Positions 1 through 7,354 of a stretch of 52,417 nucleotides of DNA are shown here, piece after piece. The stretch's first letter is position 1. Each line of letters opens with the position of its first letter. The stretch comes from Salinisphaera japonica YTM-1 (GTDB lineage: Bacteria; Pseudomonadota; Gammaproteobacteria; Nevskiales; Salinisphaeraceae). The stretch is from contig NZ_AYKG01000019.1 in the NCBI RefSeq assembly GCF_003788585.1, forward strand, positions 1-52,417. The letters are read 5' to 3'. The position numbers and the translations under genes were made by a program. The notes beneath the pieces were generated by a model. The model did not search any database. It was not told where the DNA came from and saw nothing but the letters and a program-made list of their open reading frames with translations.

Positions 1-36
1 TCAACGCGGGCTCGTATGAAACCTCAACAGACCCCA
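1..36 (-). repeat. End of dispersed inverted-repeat element (copy C), cut by the window edge
   Basis: Read on the minus strand from 36, the sequence is CTGGGGTCTGTTGAGG followed by TTTCATACGAGCCCGCG. The copy at 1699 reads TTTCATGCGAGCCCGCG at the same place, and the copy at 8205 begins GGGGCTGTTGCCG. The similarity starts abruptly inside the M23 reading frame, as expected for an insertion. Only the first 36 bases are visible. Confidence 0.6.
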
Positions 37-478
37 GAGCATCGCTACTCGATCGGCGCACGGCAGCCACCTCGGCCTGCTCGCGGACGATGCGTTTGGC
101 GACGGCCGGCGGCGGCGTGGCCGTCTTCTGGGGCACGCCGTTGACCCGCTGGACAGGCCAATCGTGGGTCCGAATCGCGATTTGTACGTGCGCCACGCGC
201 CCGTCGGGATACGTGATCGTCACCTCGGCCGGCTGGCGGGCATCACGGGCAATGCCGAACACCACTGTGCCGTAATCCGTCACCCGCAGATCGCGCCCGG
301 CGTAGCGCACGCTGCTATCGGGCGCCACGCGGCCGATGACCATCGCACCCTGCTCGGCCGTGTCGGGAAAGCGTGTGGCTACCTCGGCCTGAGCCGCATT
401 CAGCCCCAGGCCCACCAGCACCAGCAGCTCACAGACCCTGCGCAACAACAAGACAGGCATACGCGTTCGACGACTCAT
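1..478 (-). CDS. Periplasmic M23-type (LytM) peptidase, N-terminal part, cut by the window edge
   Basis: No stop codon occurs before the left edge, so only 159 codons are visible. The product starts MSRRTRMPVLLLR and runs through a hydrophobic stretch to NAAQA (about residue 31), a probable Sec signal. A beta-rich domain of about 80 residues follows, then DWPVQRVNGVPQK and TPPPAVAKRIVRE. As I know the family, this linker precedes the metallopeptidase domain in Gram-negative M23 peptidoglycan hydrolases. The catalytic HxxxD and HxH motifs would lie outside the window. The ATG is supported by AAGGGG 4 nt upstream. The last codons (36 down to 1) read into the end of the dispersed repeat found at 1699 and 8205, so the gene may be disrupted before its catalytic domain. 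Assignment to M23 is moderate because it rests on the linker alone. Confidence 0.6.
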   Translation of the reverse strand, partial: MSRRTRMPVLLLRRVCELLVLVGLGLNAAQAEVATRFPDTAEQGAMVIGRVAPDSSVRYAGRDLRVTDYGTVVFGIARDARQPAEVTITYPDGRVAHVQIAIRTHDWPVQRVNGVPQKTATPPPAVAKRIVREQAEVAAVRRSSSDALGSVEVSYEPAL

Positions 479-567
479 GAGGCCCCTTGCCGAGATATTA
501 GCGGCATCGCTGAATGAACCGGCTCCGTAATCTTGCGCATGCGCAAAGCCGCTGTTTTCTGGTCATC

Positions 568-584
568 TTTAGGGCCTGTTGCCG
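568..584 (+). repeat. Solo end of the dispersed element (remnant D)
   Basis: TTTAGGGCCTGTTGCCG matches the outer end of the elements at 1699 and 8205 over about 15 bases and then diverges. It lies just upstream of the broken TauD fragment, near the point where that gene lost its 5' half. It could be the scar of an insertion or deletion, but the match is short and might be chance. Confidence 0.35.
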
Positions 585-620
585 CTGATGGTTGAGCGTG
601 CATACGACCGGGATCGCCCT

Positions 621-1011
621 ATGACGACATCGCTTTCTCTACCTGAGCATATCGCCTTTGGCTACGAAACTGACGCGATCGATCTGGCCGGCCTGACGGA
701 TCAGGACGCGATGCAACGCCATCCGCTGCTGCGTCGCCACCCCATCACCGGCGAGATTGCGCTTTACTTATCCACGCTCGAGCGTTGTAGCGAGCTGTCG
801 GGTTACACGCCCGCCCAGAGCCAGGAGACGATCGAAGCGCTGTATGAGCAAGCACGCTTGAACGTTGTCTCTATCGTCGCGTCTGACGCCCCACGATGTC
901 GTCATCCGGGGTGGCCGCGTGAAGCTGCATCACGGCGACCATAGTGCGACGGTGAGCGATCGCGTACTCCATCGCGGTATGGTCAAAAGCGAAGTCCCCA
1001 TTCCGGCTTGA
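621..1011 (+). pseudogene. TauD/TfdA-type Fe(II)/2-oxoglutarate dioxygenase remnant, 5'-truncated and frameshifted
   Basis: One frame gives MQRHPLLRRHPITGEIALY...IEALYEQA, the usual middle of TauD-family enzymes (compare HPVVR.HP.TG..ALYV). The expected C-terminal part continues only after a frame change between about 862 and 880, as TPHDVVIRGGRVKLHHG and DRVLHRGMVKSE, ending at TGA 1009-1011. It corresponds to the family's HDVV.WDNR...HH and R.MHR motifs, but W-D-N has become R-G-G. The N-terminal half with the HxD iron ligands is absent. The single open frame runs on to a stop at 942-944 without the C-terminal motifs. I read this as a dead gene fragment. It has no obvious RBS. Confidence 0.6.
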
Positions 1012-1030
1012 TACAAACAAGGACGATTGC

Positions 1031-1702
1031 ATGAGTTACAACGCACTGATCTTTGGCGGCATCGGCTCGCTGGTCGAGACCTCGCATATCCAGCTGGCCT
1101 GCTTCAACGAGGCGTTTGCCAATCTGGGCATCGATTTCGTCTGGACTGAAGGCGCCTATGCCGAAAGCCTGAACGACTCGGGCGGTCACAAGCGCTTGGC
1201 CGAGCTGAGCGTCGACGACGGCCGCACGCTCACCGACGACGAGATCGCCAACGTCCACGCGGAAAAGACCCGGCTGTTCCAGGAACACATCGTGCGCGAC
1301 GGCCTTACCCTGCGCGACGGCGTGCCCGAGCTTCTGCATGCCGCCATGGCCCGCGGGGCCAAGCTGGCCTGGGCCACGACCACTGCGCGCGAAAACATCA
1401 TGGCGATCTTCAAAGCGGTCGAGGATCTGGCGCCCGATATGTTCGAGTTCATCGGCGACGATTCCCGGGCCGAGAACAGCCAGCCTGCCACCGATATTTA
1501 TGATGCAGCACTTGCCGCCATGAACCTGTCACCCGATGCGGCGGTCGCCATCGAGGACAACCCCAAGGGCGTTGCCGCAACCAAGGCCGCCGGGCTCTAT
1601 ACCATCGCCTTCCCGGGTGCCATGCACGTCCACCACGATTTCAGCACGGCCGACAAACGCCTGGCCTCGCTGGCCGATGCCGCGATGATGATCGCTGAAT
1701 AG
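1031..1702 (+). CDS. HAD-superfamily protein lacking the catalytic aspartate (putative non-canonical HAD)
   Basis: A 223-residue protein with the length and layout of HAD-IA (CbbY/phosphoglycolate phosphatase-like) enzymes: a cap region at about 20-95 and a core with motif II (WATTT, about 114-118) and motif IV (AIEDNPKG, 173-180). Motif I, normally DxDGT, reads FGGIGSL at 8-14, so both Asp residues are replaced (G9 and I11). The motif III Lys is Q151 (SQPATDIY). By normal HAD chemistry it should not form a phospho-aspartyl intermediate. I recall relatives with a similar FGxIGT motif, so this may be a conserved variant rather than decay, and the frame is intact with ordinary codon use. The TAG stop (1700-1702) is part of the repeat element that follows. 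Substrate unknown. Confidence 0.8.
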   Translation: MSYNALIFGGIGSLVETSHIQLACFNEAFANLGIDFVWTEGAYAESLNDSGGHKRLAELSVDDGRTLTDDEIANVHAEKTRLFQEHIVRDGLTLRDGVPELLHAAMARGAKLAWATTTARENIMAIFKAVEDLAPDMFEFIGDDSRAENSQPATDIYDAALAAMNLSPDAAVAIEDNPKGVAATKAAGLYTIAFPGAMHVHHDFSTADKRLASLADAAMMIAE

Positions 1703-1972
1703 GGCCTGCTTACGTTTCATGCGAGCCCGCGCCAAGCGATCCATCAATTGACTATGGGCGGCAAGACGAAGCGTAGCCCGCGCCGCGCAGTCACCCTGCG
1801 CCAGTGAGCTAGAACGCTGGATTGCCAACGTGTCGCGAATTTTTGGGGCGCTTGTCCCGAAGGGTTGGGCCGCCCATGAAATTGAAGATGGGCGCCCTGC
1901 CGCTGAGGAGTCTTGCAGGGCACACTGCGGACTTTCGACGAAAGTGGCGCTCGCATAACGGCAACAGACTAG
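1699..1972. repeat. Dispersed inverted-repeat element, copy A (MITE-like)
   Basis: About 274 bp with imperfect ends: TAGGGCCTGCTTACGTTTCATGCGAG on the left against the complement of CGCATAACGGCAACAGACTAG on the right. It aligns end to end with the copy at 8205-8478, including 24 identical bases at 1848-1871 (there 8330-8353), with nearly the same length. A CTAG at 1969-1972 and ATAG at 1699-1702 could be target duplications, as in IS5-type elements (inference). It has no coding capacity for a transposase. The left end provides the stop codon of the HAD gene; the right end abuts the AGGA that serves as RBS of the beta-lactamase gene. Confidence 0.75.
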
Positions 1973-1982
1973 GACATTTACC

Positions 1983-2876
1983 ATGCCGACACGTCGTTCT
2001 GTCATCCAGGGCATCGCCGCGATGGCTGGGCTGGTTATGTTCGCGCCGGCCTTGGCAAACGACCGGCGCGCGGTGTTTCTGGCACGCATGAAAACACTGG
2101 AAGCCCGCCACGGCGGCCGGCTTGGCGTGTCGGTGTGCGATACGACCGGCGCGCGGCGCTTGTCCCACCGCGGCGATGATCGCTTTTTGTTGTGCAGCAC
2201 GGTGAAGCTGCCGCTGGCCGCGTTGATCCTGTCGCGGATGGATGCCGGTCAGGAATCGCTGGAACGACACATCGACTACACCCGGGCGGATCTGGTCACT
2301 TATTCACCGGAGACCGAACAGCACGTGGCGACCGGCATGACGCTGGGTGCGATCTGTCGTGCCGGACTGACACAAAGCGACAACACCGCGGCCAATCTGA
2401 TGTTCGCCGCCGTTGGCGGGCCGGCAGCGCTAACGGACTTCATCCGCGCACTGGGTGACGCCACGACCCGCTCGAACCGGCTCGAGACCGCACTCAATGA
2501 GCCGACTCTGAACGCCAAGGACACCACAACGCCCAACGCCATGCGGGGCTTGATGACGCGGATTCTGCTGGGCGACGTATTGAGCCATGGCGCCCGCGCG
2601 CAATTGCTGACCTGGATGCAGGCCAACCAGACCGGCGATCATCGCCTGCGGGCCGGGCTGCCGAGCGCCTGGCGTATCGGCGACAAGACCGGATCGGGTG
2701 GCGACAACACGGCCGCCGATATCGCGATCATCCATCCCGGCGCGGGCCATGCGATTGTCGTCAGCGCCTATTACGCCGGTTCGCGCGCGAGCGGGGAGGC
2801 GCGTGACCGGGTGCTGGCTGATGTGGGCCGCGCGGTGGCCGAGCTATATCAAACGGGCAGCGACAGGCATGGCTGA
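1983..2876 (+). CDS. bla: Class A beta-lactamase with Tat-type signal
   Basis: A 297-residue serine beta-lactamase with all class A motifs: S72-T-V-K75 (nucleophile and general base), S132-D-N134, E173-P-T-L-N177 (the Omega-loop Glu, Ambler E166) and K235-T-G237. The N-terminus MPTRRSVIQGIAAMAGLVMFAP has a twin-arginine pair and a hydrophobic segment ending APALA, so export to the periplasm by Tat is likely. It would hydrolyse beta-lactam rings. The spectrum cannot be read from sequence by eye. The start is backed by AGGA 8-10 nt upstream. The 3' end overlaps the csaA start by 8 nt, suggesting a shared transcript. No mobile resistance context is visible except the short repeat element just upstream, so it looks like a resident chromosomal enzyme. 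Confidence 0.93.
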   Translation: MPTRRSVIQGIAAMAGLVMFAPALANDRRAVFLARMKTLEARHGGRLGVSVCDTTGARRLSHRGDDRFLLCSTVKLPLAALILSRMDAGQESLERHIDYTRADLVTYSPETEQHVATGMTLGAICRAGLTQSDNTAANLMFAAVGGPAALTDFIRALGDATTRSNRLETALNEPTLNAKDTTTPNAMRGLMTRILLGDVLSHGARAQLLTWMQANQTGDHRLRAGLPSAWRIGDKTGSGGDNTAADIAIIHPGAGHAIVVSAYYAGSRASGEARDRVLADVGRAVAELYQTGSDRHG

Positions 2877-3219
2877 CAGCTCCGAATCGATCGACTTTGC
2901 GGATTTTCTGAAAGTCCGACTCGTCGTGGGCACTGTTGTCTCGGCCGAGGCATTCGCCGAGGCGAGAAAGCCGGCCTATATCCTGCACGTGGATTTCGGG
3001 CCGGAGATCGGCACGCGCAAATCCAGTGCCCAGATCACGGAGCTGTACGCGCCGGATGCGCTCGTGGGCCGTCAGGTCATGGCGGTCATCAACTTCCCAC
3101 CGAAACAGATCGGCCCAATCCAGTCGCAGTGTCTGGTCACCGGTTTCCATGATTCGGCCGGGCGCATCGCCCTGGCGGTGCCGGATACGCCCGTACCCAA
3201 CGGCACACGGCTGTTGTAA
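2869..3219 (+). CDS. csaA: CsaA-like tRNA-binding protein
   Basis: A 116-residue single-domain OB-fold protein: VRLVVGTVVSAEAFAEARKP, then LHVDFG, SSAQIT, VMAVINFPPKQIG and a closing VPNGTRLL. These are the conserved blocks of the CsaA/EMAP-II/Arc1p tRNA-binding fold, at the usual length of CsaA (about 110 residues). CsaA proteins bind tRNA and have been proposed as secretion-related chaperones. The ATG at 2869 lies inside the last codons of the beta-lactamase gene (8-nt overlap), so translation is probably coupled. A longer upstream reading in this frame would run through the bla gene and is not credible. Confidence 0.88.
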   Translation: MADSSESIDFADFLKVRLVVGTVVSAEAFAEARKPAYILHVDFGPEIGTRKSSAQITELYAPDALVGRQVMAVINFPPKQIGPIQSQCLVTGFHDSAGRIALAVPDTPVPNGTRLL

Positions 3220-3270
3220 GCGCTTGGGTTTTCACGCATTTTTGCGGCAACGATTTTTCACGAGGTACTT

Positions 3271-4026
3271 ATGTCTCGCCAGATCTCGATCCAGACGGCT
3301 GACGGTGCGATGGACGCGCATATCTTCGTGCCGGAGAACGCCGACGGGCCGTTACCGGCCGTGGTGCTGTTCACCGATATCGGCGGCCTGCGGCCCTGTT
3401 ATTTCGACAAGGCCCAGACCGTGGCGGATAACGGGTATGCCGTGTTAATGCCCAATATCTATTATCGCGACGCGGCCGGCGCGGTCGTCCCGGAGGGCAA
3501 GAGTTTTCGGGATGATGATGTGCGGCCCACGTTGTTTGAATATGCCGCGCGGCTGAAGCCAGAAGCCCAGAGCCGGGATTTTGCGGGCCTGGTCGATACG
3601 CTCGACGCCGAGGCCGAATTCGCAGCTGGGCCGATCGGCGTGGTGGGCTATTGCCTGACCGGGGCGTTTGCCTTGCGTATGGCGGCCCAGTTCCCGGCGC
3701 GCGTGGCCGCGGCGGCCGGTTTCCATGCCGCCAAACTGGCCGCGAAAGGCGACGATAACAGCCCCGTGCATATCGTCGATCAGATTCGCGCGCGGGTCTA
3801 TTTCGGCCATGCCGACAAGGACGAGCATCTACCGCCGGCCCAGATCGCGCGTATGGAAGAGGCCCTGGCCGCGGCCGGCGTGCATTTCACCACCGAGCTA
3901 TATGCCGGGGCCGCCCACGGCTACACGGCCTTCGATACGCCGGCCTATGACGAGGCCGCGGATGCACGTCACTATAAACGCCTGGCGAGCCTGTTCGAGG
4001 AAACCCTGGGCCTGGACAACGCTTAA
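3271..4026 (+). CDS. Dienelactone hydrolase family protein
   Basis: A 251-residue alpha/beta hydrolase of the DLH family. The nucleophile elbow reads GYCLTG (about residues 129-134) with Cys instead of Ser, as in true dienelactone hydrolases. The acid is in GHADKDE (about 178-184) and the His in GAAHGYTA (about 213-220). The opening VVLFTDIGGLRP is a usual DLH start. Cytoplasmic, no signal peptide. Members cleave dienelactones or other small esters, and no aromatic catabolic genes are nearby to fix the substrate. GAGG 6-7 nt upstream supports the start. Its TAA overlaps the stop of the convergent HlyD-type gene (4023-4026). Confidence 0.88.
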   Translation: MSRQISIQTADGAMDAHIFVPENADGPLPAVVLFTDIGGLRPCYFDKAQTVADNGYAVLMPNIYYRDAAGAVVPEGKSFRDDDVRPTLFEYAARLKPEAQSRDFAGLVDTLDAEAEFAAGPIGVVGYCLTGAFALRMAAQFPARVAAAAGFHAAKLAAKGDDNSPVHIVDQIRARVYFGHADKDEHLPPAQIARMEEALAAAGVHFTTELYAGAAHGYTAFDTPAYDEAADARHYKRLASLFEETLGLDNA

Positions 4027-5165
4027 TCGGCGCCCGACCGCGCCGCTTCCAGGCCGGCGCGGTCGGTGGGCTGGCCGTGCACGCCAAGGTTCGAGTCCAC
4101 GTCGGTTAGATCGGTATGGATCGTGGTCTCCACCGACAGCCCCTGTTTGAGGCGCGCGATCGCGCCCTGGCCCGGATCGATGGTGATCTTGATCGGCAGG
4201 CGTTGAACCACCTTGGTGAAATTGCCGGTGGCGTTGTCGGGGGCGATAGGTGAAAACGTCACGCCCGTGGCCGGGGCCAGGCTATCCACATGCCCGGTCA
4301 ACGGCGCATCCGGAAAAGCGTCTACATGGATCGAGACACGCTGACCCGGGCGCACATGGGTCAGCTCGGTCTCGCGATAATTAGCCTGTACGTAGATATT
4401 CTGTAGCGGCACCACGGCCATGAGTGCCGTGCCCGGATCCACCCAGGCGCCGGGGCGGGCCGCGCGCTCGCCCACCACGCCGGCCTTGGGGGCAACGATC
4501 GTCGTATACGACAGGTTCAGGCGTGCATCGGCCAGCTGGGCCTGGGCCACGGCAAGCTGTGCCTCGGCCTGTTGTTTCTGGGCTTTCAAGACCTTGAGCT
4601 GGCTCTTTGTGGCGTCCAGGTCGGCCTGATCGGCAGCCAGTTGGCCGTCCGCCGAGCGCGAATCGGATTCCTGACGCTGGCGTTGCTCCTCAGAAATGCC
4701 GTTGGCGCGAGCCAGTTCGCGATAGCGCTGTGCGTTGCGCGCGGCGAAATCGGCCGAGGCCTTGTCGCGTTTGACCACGGCCCGGGCCTGATCGATCAGC
4801 GCGGGCTGGCGTTCGATTTCGGCACCAAGCTCATCCACGTGTGCCCGGGCCGTGCCGGTCTGGGCCTTGGCCTCGGCCACCGCGGTTTCATAGGGCCGGG
4901 CATCCAGGCGCACGAGCGGCTGGCCTTTCTCGACGACCTCGTTATCGGCGACCAACACTTGGGCGATCTGGCCCGAGACTCTGGGTGCGATCGTCACATA
5001 ATGGGCTTCGATCTGAGCATCGTTGGTCCAGATATCGGCATCGGGCACAAAAGTCTGCCAGAGGGCTGCGGCAATGCCTACGACGAGGATCAGCGCGATC
5101 ACGCCGATCATCACGTACCAGCCGAGCGAGCGCGATTTCTGGGGTGTTTCGGAGTCGTCTGCCAT
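4023..5165 (-). CDS. HlyD/EmrA-type membrane fusion protein (efflux periplasmic adaptor)
   Basis: A 380-residue adaptor. It has one N-terminal membrane segment (about residues 14-36, LGWYVMIGVIALILVVG), a first lipoyl half-motif (APRVSGQIAQVLVADNEVV, about 62-80), a long Gln/Ala-rich coiled-coil hairpin (about 100-205), a second lipoyl half (TTIVAPKAGVVGERAA, about 216-232) and a beta-barrel region (IYVQANYRETELTHVRPGQ). This is the EmrA layout: it joins an inner-membrane MFS pump to an outer membrane channel. The ATG lies 1 nt after the stop of the MFS gene (TGATATG), so it is the last gene of marR-emrB-emrA. No outer membrane factor is in the operon; a NodT-type gene at 24.6 kb is a possible partner. 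Confidence 0.9.
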   Translation of the reverse strand: MADDSETPQKSRSLGWYVMIGVIALILVVGIAAALWQTFVPDADIWTNDAQIEAHYVTIAPRVSGQIAQVLVADNEVVEKGQPLVRLDARPYETAVAEAKAQTGTARAHVDELGAEIERQPALIDQARAVVKRDKASADFAARNAQRYRELARANGISEEQRQRQESDSRSADGQLAADQADLDATKSQLKVLKAQKQQAEAQLAVAQAQLADARLNLSYTTIVAPKAGVVGERAARPGAWVDPGTALMAVVPLQNIYVQANYRETELTHVRPGQRVSIHVDAFPDAPLTGHVDSLAPATGVTFSPIAPDNATGNFTKVVQRLPIKITIDPGQGAIARLKQGLSVETTIHTDLTDVDSNLGVHGQPTDRAGLEAARSGAD

Positions 5166-5166
5166 A

Positions 5167-6732
5167 TCAGGTGCCGGGCGGAATTTTGAGTCGGGGCGGA
5201 TACACGCGCTCGGTGATCACACAGGTCATGAGCAGCCCGACGGCAAGCACCAGCATGAGCTGCCAGCCGTCGGCCAGAGCCAGCGTCTGGGCCTGGCTCT
5301 GGATATGGCTGGCGAACTGCGACATCGCGCTGGCGCTCGCGCCGTCGGCGCGCATCGGCGCGGGGTCGTGGCCGGTCAGCGCGGTGGACTGAGCCAGCTC
5401 GTAGCGATGGGCACCGATACGATCGAGCAGCGCGTGTGAGTGGGTATCGCTTCGTACACGCAGGAACCAGTCGAGCACGCCGGTGCCGATCGGTGCGGCC
5501 AGTGCGCGGGTGACGTTGATGGTGGCCGCGGCATAAGGGCCTTCCTGCGGCGCGACCACGCCGGTAGCCAGCATCAACAACGAGACCACCACCAGCGCCT
5601 GACCCACCACGGCGATCGACTGGCCGAGATAGAAATTATGCCGGATCCAGTCCGGAGACACTTGGGTATACAGCAGGCACGTGGTGGCCACGAGCACGAG
5701 CCCGACCACCAGACACCAGCGCGCGTCCACGCGTTTGAAATTCAGCAGCCACGACACCGCCGGCAGCAATACCAGCGGCGGCAAGGCCACGATCATGGCT
5801 ACCGGCATGGTCTGGGCCGGGCGATAACCGTGTACCTCGGACAAGAACCGCGACGGCAGGTTAGAGAACGCAAAGCCCAGCACGATGAAGCCAAACAGCA
5901 TGATCGTGCCGAAGGCAAAGTTCGGGCGCAGCAACAGCTGGGGCCAGATGAACGGCACCGGGTGATAGCACTCGTGCCAGACAAAGACCACGAGCGAGAC
6001 GCTCCCCACGATGGCCAGAACATCGATCATCGGGGAATGCAGCCAGTCCAGGCGCTCGCCTTGGGAAAACAGCGTGACGATACAGATGCCGGCGGTCCAG
6101 CCGAGGATCAGCCCGATCCAGTCGAGCTGCTTGAAGCGTTCCAGGCGCAACGGATCCTGCGGTATGCCATAGACGATCAACCCAAAGGCCAGGGCCGCGA
6201 CCGGCACCACCGAGAGATAGATCGCGTCATAACCGGCCACCTGGTGTGCCCAGGCCACAACCGGCGCGCCGAAGTTGGGCGCAAAGGTGGCCGTCAATGC
6301 ATAGGCGGCCAGCCCGAACAGCTTGATCGAGGGCGTGAGAAACCGAAGTGCCACCGTCATCAAGAGCGGAATCAGAAACCCGGTCGACAGCCCCTGTAGA
6401 TAGCGCAGGCCATAAAACAGCTCCGGCGAGTTGACCGCGGCACACCCGAGCGACAATACGGCCAGCATGAGCGTGGCAAAGGCCGCGAACCGGCGCATGG
6501 AAAACGCAATGGCCAGCCAGGGCGCGACCAGCATGCCCATGACCTCGCCCACGGAAAACAATGTTTCGAACCAGCTGCCGCGATCAATCCCCACGCCCAG
6601 ATGACCGCGGATATCGGCCATCGCCAGCGTGGTGGCCTGGGCGTTGATATCGGCCGCGATACAGGCCAGCAGCACACCGGCCAGGCCCGCTAGCAGATAA
6701 CCCGCCATGCGCGGCTCGCTGGCCTCAGCCAT
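5167..6732 (-). CDS. DHA2-family MFS efflux transporter (EmrB-like)
   Basis: A 521-residue protein with about 14 hydrophobic segments from residue 9 on and a polar loop near residues 435-485. The order marR-MFS-HlyD marks it as the pump of an EmrAB-type tripartite system exporting hydrophobic compounds by proton antiport. Typical pieces are ADIRGHLGVGIDRGSWFET in the first loop and LRYLQGLSTGFLIPLLMTVALRF in the motif C-like area. I chose the ATG at 6732 (MAEASEPRMAG): it overlaps the marR stop as ATGGCTGA. An 11-residue longer version would lie further inside marR. Substrate not predictable. Confidence 0.9.
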   Translation of the reverse strand: MAEASEPRMAGYLLAGLAGVLLACIAADINAQATTLAMADIRGHLGVGIDRGSWFETLFSVGEVMGMLVAPWLAIAFSMRRFAAFATLMLAVLSLGCAAVNSPELFYGLRYLQGLSTGFLIPLLMTVALRFLTPSIKLFGLAAYALTATFAPNFGAPVVAWAHQVAGYDAIYLSVVPVAALAFGLIVYGIPQDPLRLERFKQLDWIGLILGWTAGICIVTLFSQGERLDWLHSPMIDVLAIVGSVSLVVFVWHECYHPVPFIWPQLLLRPNFAFGTIMLFGFIVLGFAFSNLPSRFLSEVHGYRPAQTMPVAMIVALPPLVLLPAVSWLLNFKRVDARWCLVVGLVLVATTCLLYTQVSPDWIRHNFYLGQSIAVVGQALVVVSLLMLATGVVAPQEGPYAAATINVTRALAAPIGTGVLDWFLRVRSDTHSHALLDRIGAHRYELAQSTALTGHDPAPMRADGASASAMSQFASHIQSQAQTLALADGWQLMLVLAVGLLMTCVITERVYPPRLKIPPGT

Positions 6733-7180
6733 CGAGGACAGCGCCGTCGCCGAGATGCAGGGCATCGGTCATCTGATCGGCAATCGCCACGAAGCGCGCC
6801 ACATCGGTATCCGTCAGCCCGCCGGCCATGCGCTGGCCGGCCGCCGCCTGGATATCGATGACACGAGCAAGCCGGTCCTGGCCGGACGAGGTGATCGCCA
6901 GCAGCGGCCTCCGCCGGTCGGCCGTGTTGTCGCGCTGAACGACCAGACCCTGCTCGCGCAGTCGGGCCACGGCACGGGTCACCTGGCCCCGATCGCTATC
7001 CATACGGGCCGCCACGCCCTGCACCGTGGGCGCATCTGCGGCGGCCACGCCTTTGAGCACCCGTACCTGGGCCACGGTCAGATCGATATCGTGGGCGCGA
7101 AAGCCCTCGCGCATGGCGCGCTGATAGGCATGCATCAAACGATGCAGGCTTTCGCCGAAGATCAGTCGCGTATCGCTCAT
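6725..7180 (-). CDS. MarR-family transcriptional regulator
   Basis: A 151-residue winged-helix protein. The recognition part is about residues 47-75 (APTVQGVAARMDSDRGQVTRAVARL), followed by the wing DNTADRRRPLLAITSSG (about 83-99), the classic MarR D-x-R-x3-L-x-L-T pattern. Helices at each end (LHRLMHAYQRAMREGF; RFVAIADQMTDALHL) should form the dimer interface. First gene of an operon with the MFS and HlyD genes, overlapping the MFS start by 8 nt. It probably represses its own operon through the perfect inverted repeat at 7225-7243, released by a small phenolic or drug-like ligand (family knowledge). No strong Shine-Dalgarno precedes the ATG. Confidence 0.9.
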   Translation of the reverse strand: MSDTRLIFGESLHRLMHAYQRAMREGFRAHDIDLTVAQVRVLKGVAAADAPTVQGVAARMDSDRGQVTRAVARLREQGLVVQRDNTADRRRPLLAITSSGQDRLARVIDIQAAAGQRMAGGLTDTDVARFVAIADQMTDALHLGDGAVLDG

Positions 7181-7224
7181 TCACTGCATGCACCAGGCAA
7201 TAATCCAGCGAATGATCGTCGATC

Positions 7225-7243
7225 TCGTTGACACCGTCAACGA
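7225..7243. promoter_or_regulatory. Probable MarR operator (perfect inverted repeat)
   Basis: TCGTTGAC-ACC-GTCAACGA, two 8-base arms around 3 bases, lies 45-63 nt upstream of the marR start and about 112 nt before the divergent MBL gene. Size and symmetry fit MarR-family operators, which normally sit in the promoter of their own operon. Binding is inferred from position only. Confidence 0.6.
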
Positions 7244-7354
7244 TCGATCGGTCCATGATTAATACCCGGCCGATATCCGACAGCGGGCCCGTTCATGCAA
7301 AACCGATGCTGATTGTTGTAGGTTGCGTGTATTGCTCACAATCGTTTCAACGAC

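Noticed and set aside
5440-6399. Long open frame (319 codons) on the + strand across the EmrB-type gene
   Set aside because: Its translation is rich in His, Gln and Arg with no family motifs, and lies opposite a well-supported MFS gene; a typical GC-rich antisense frame.
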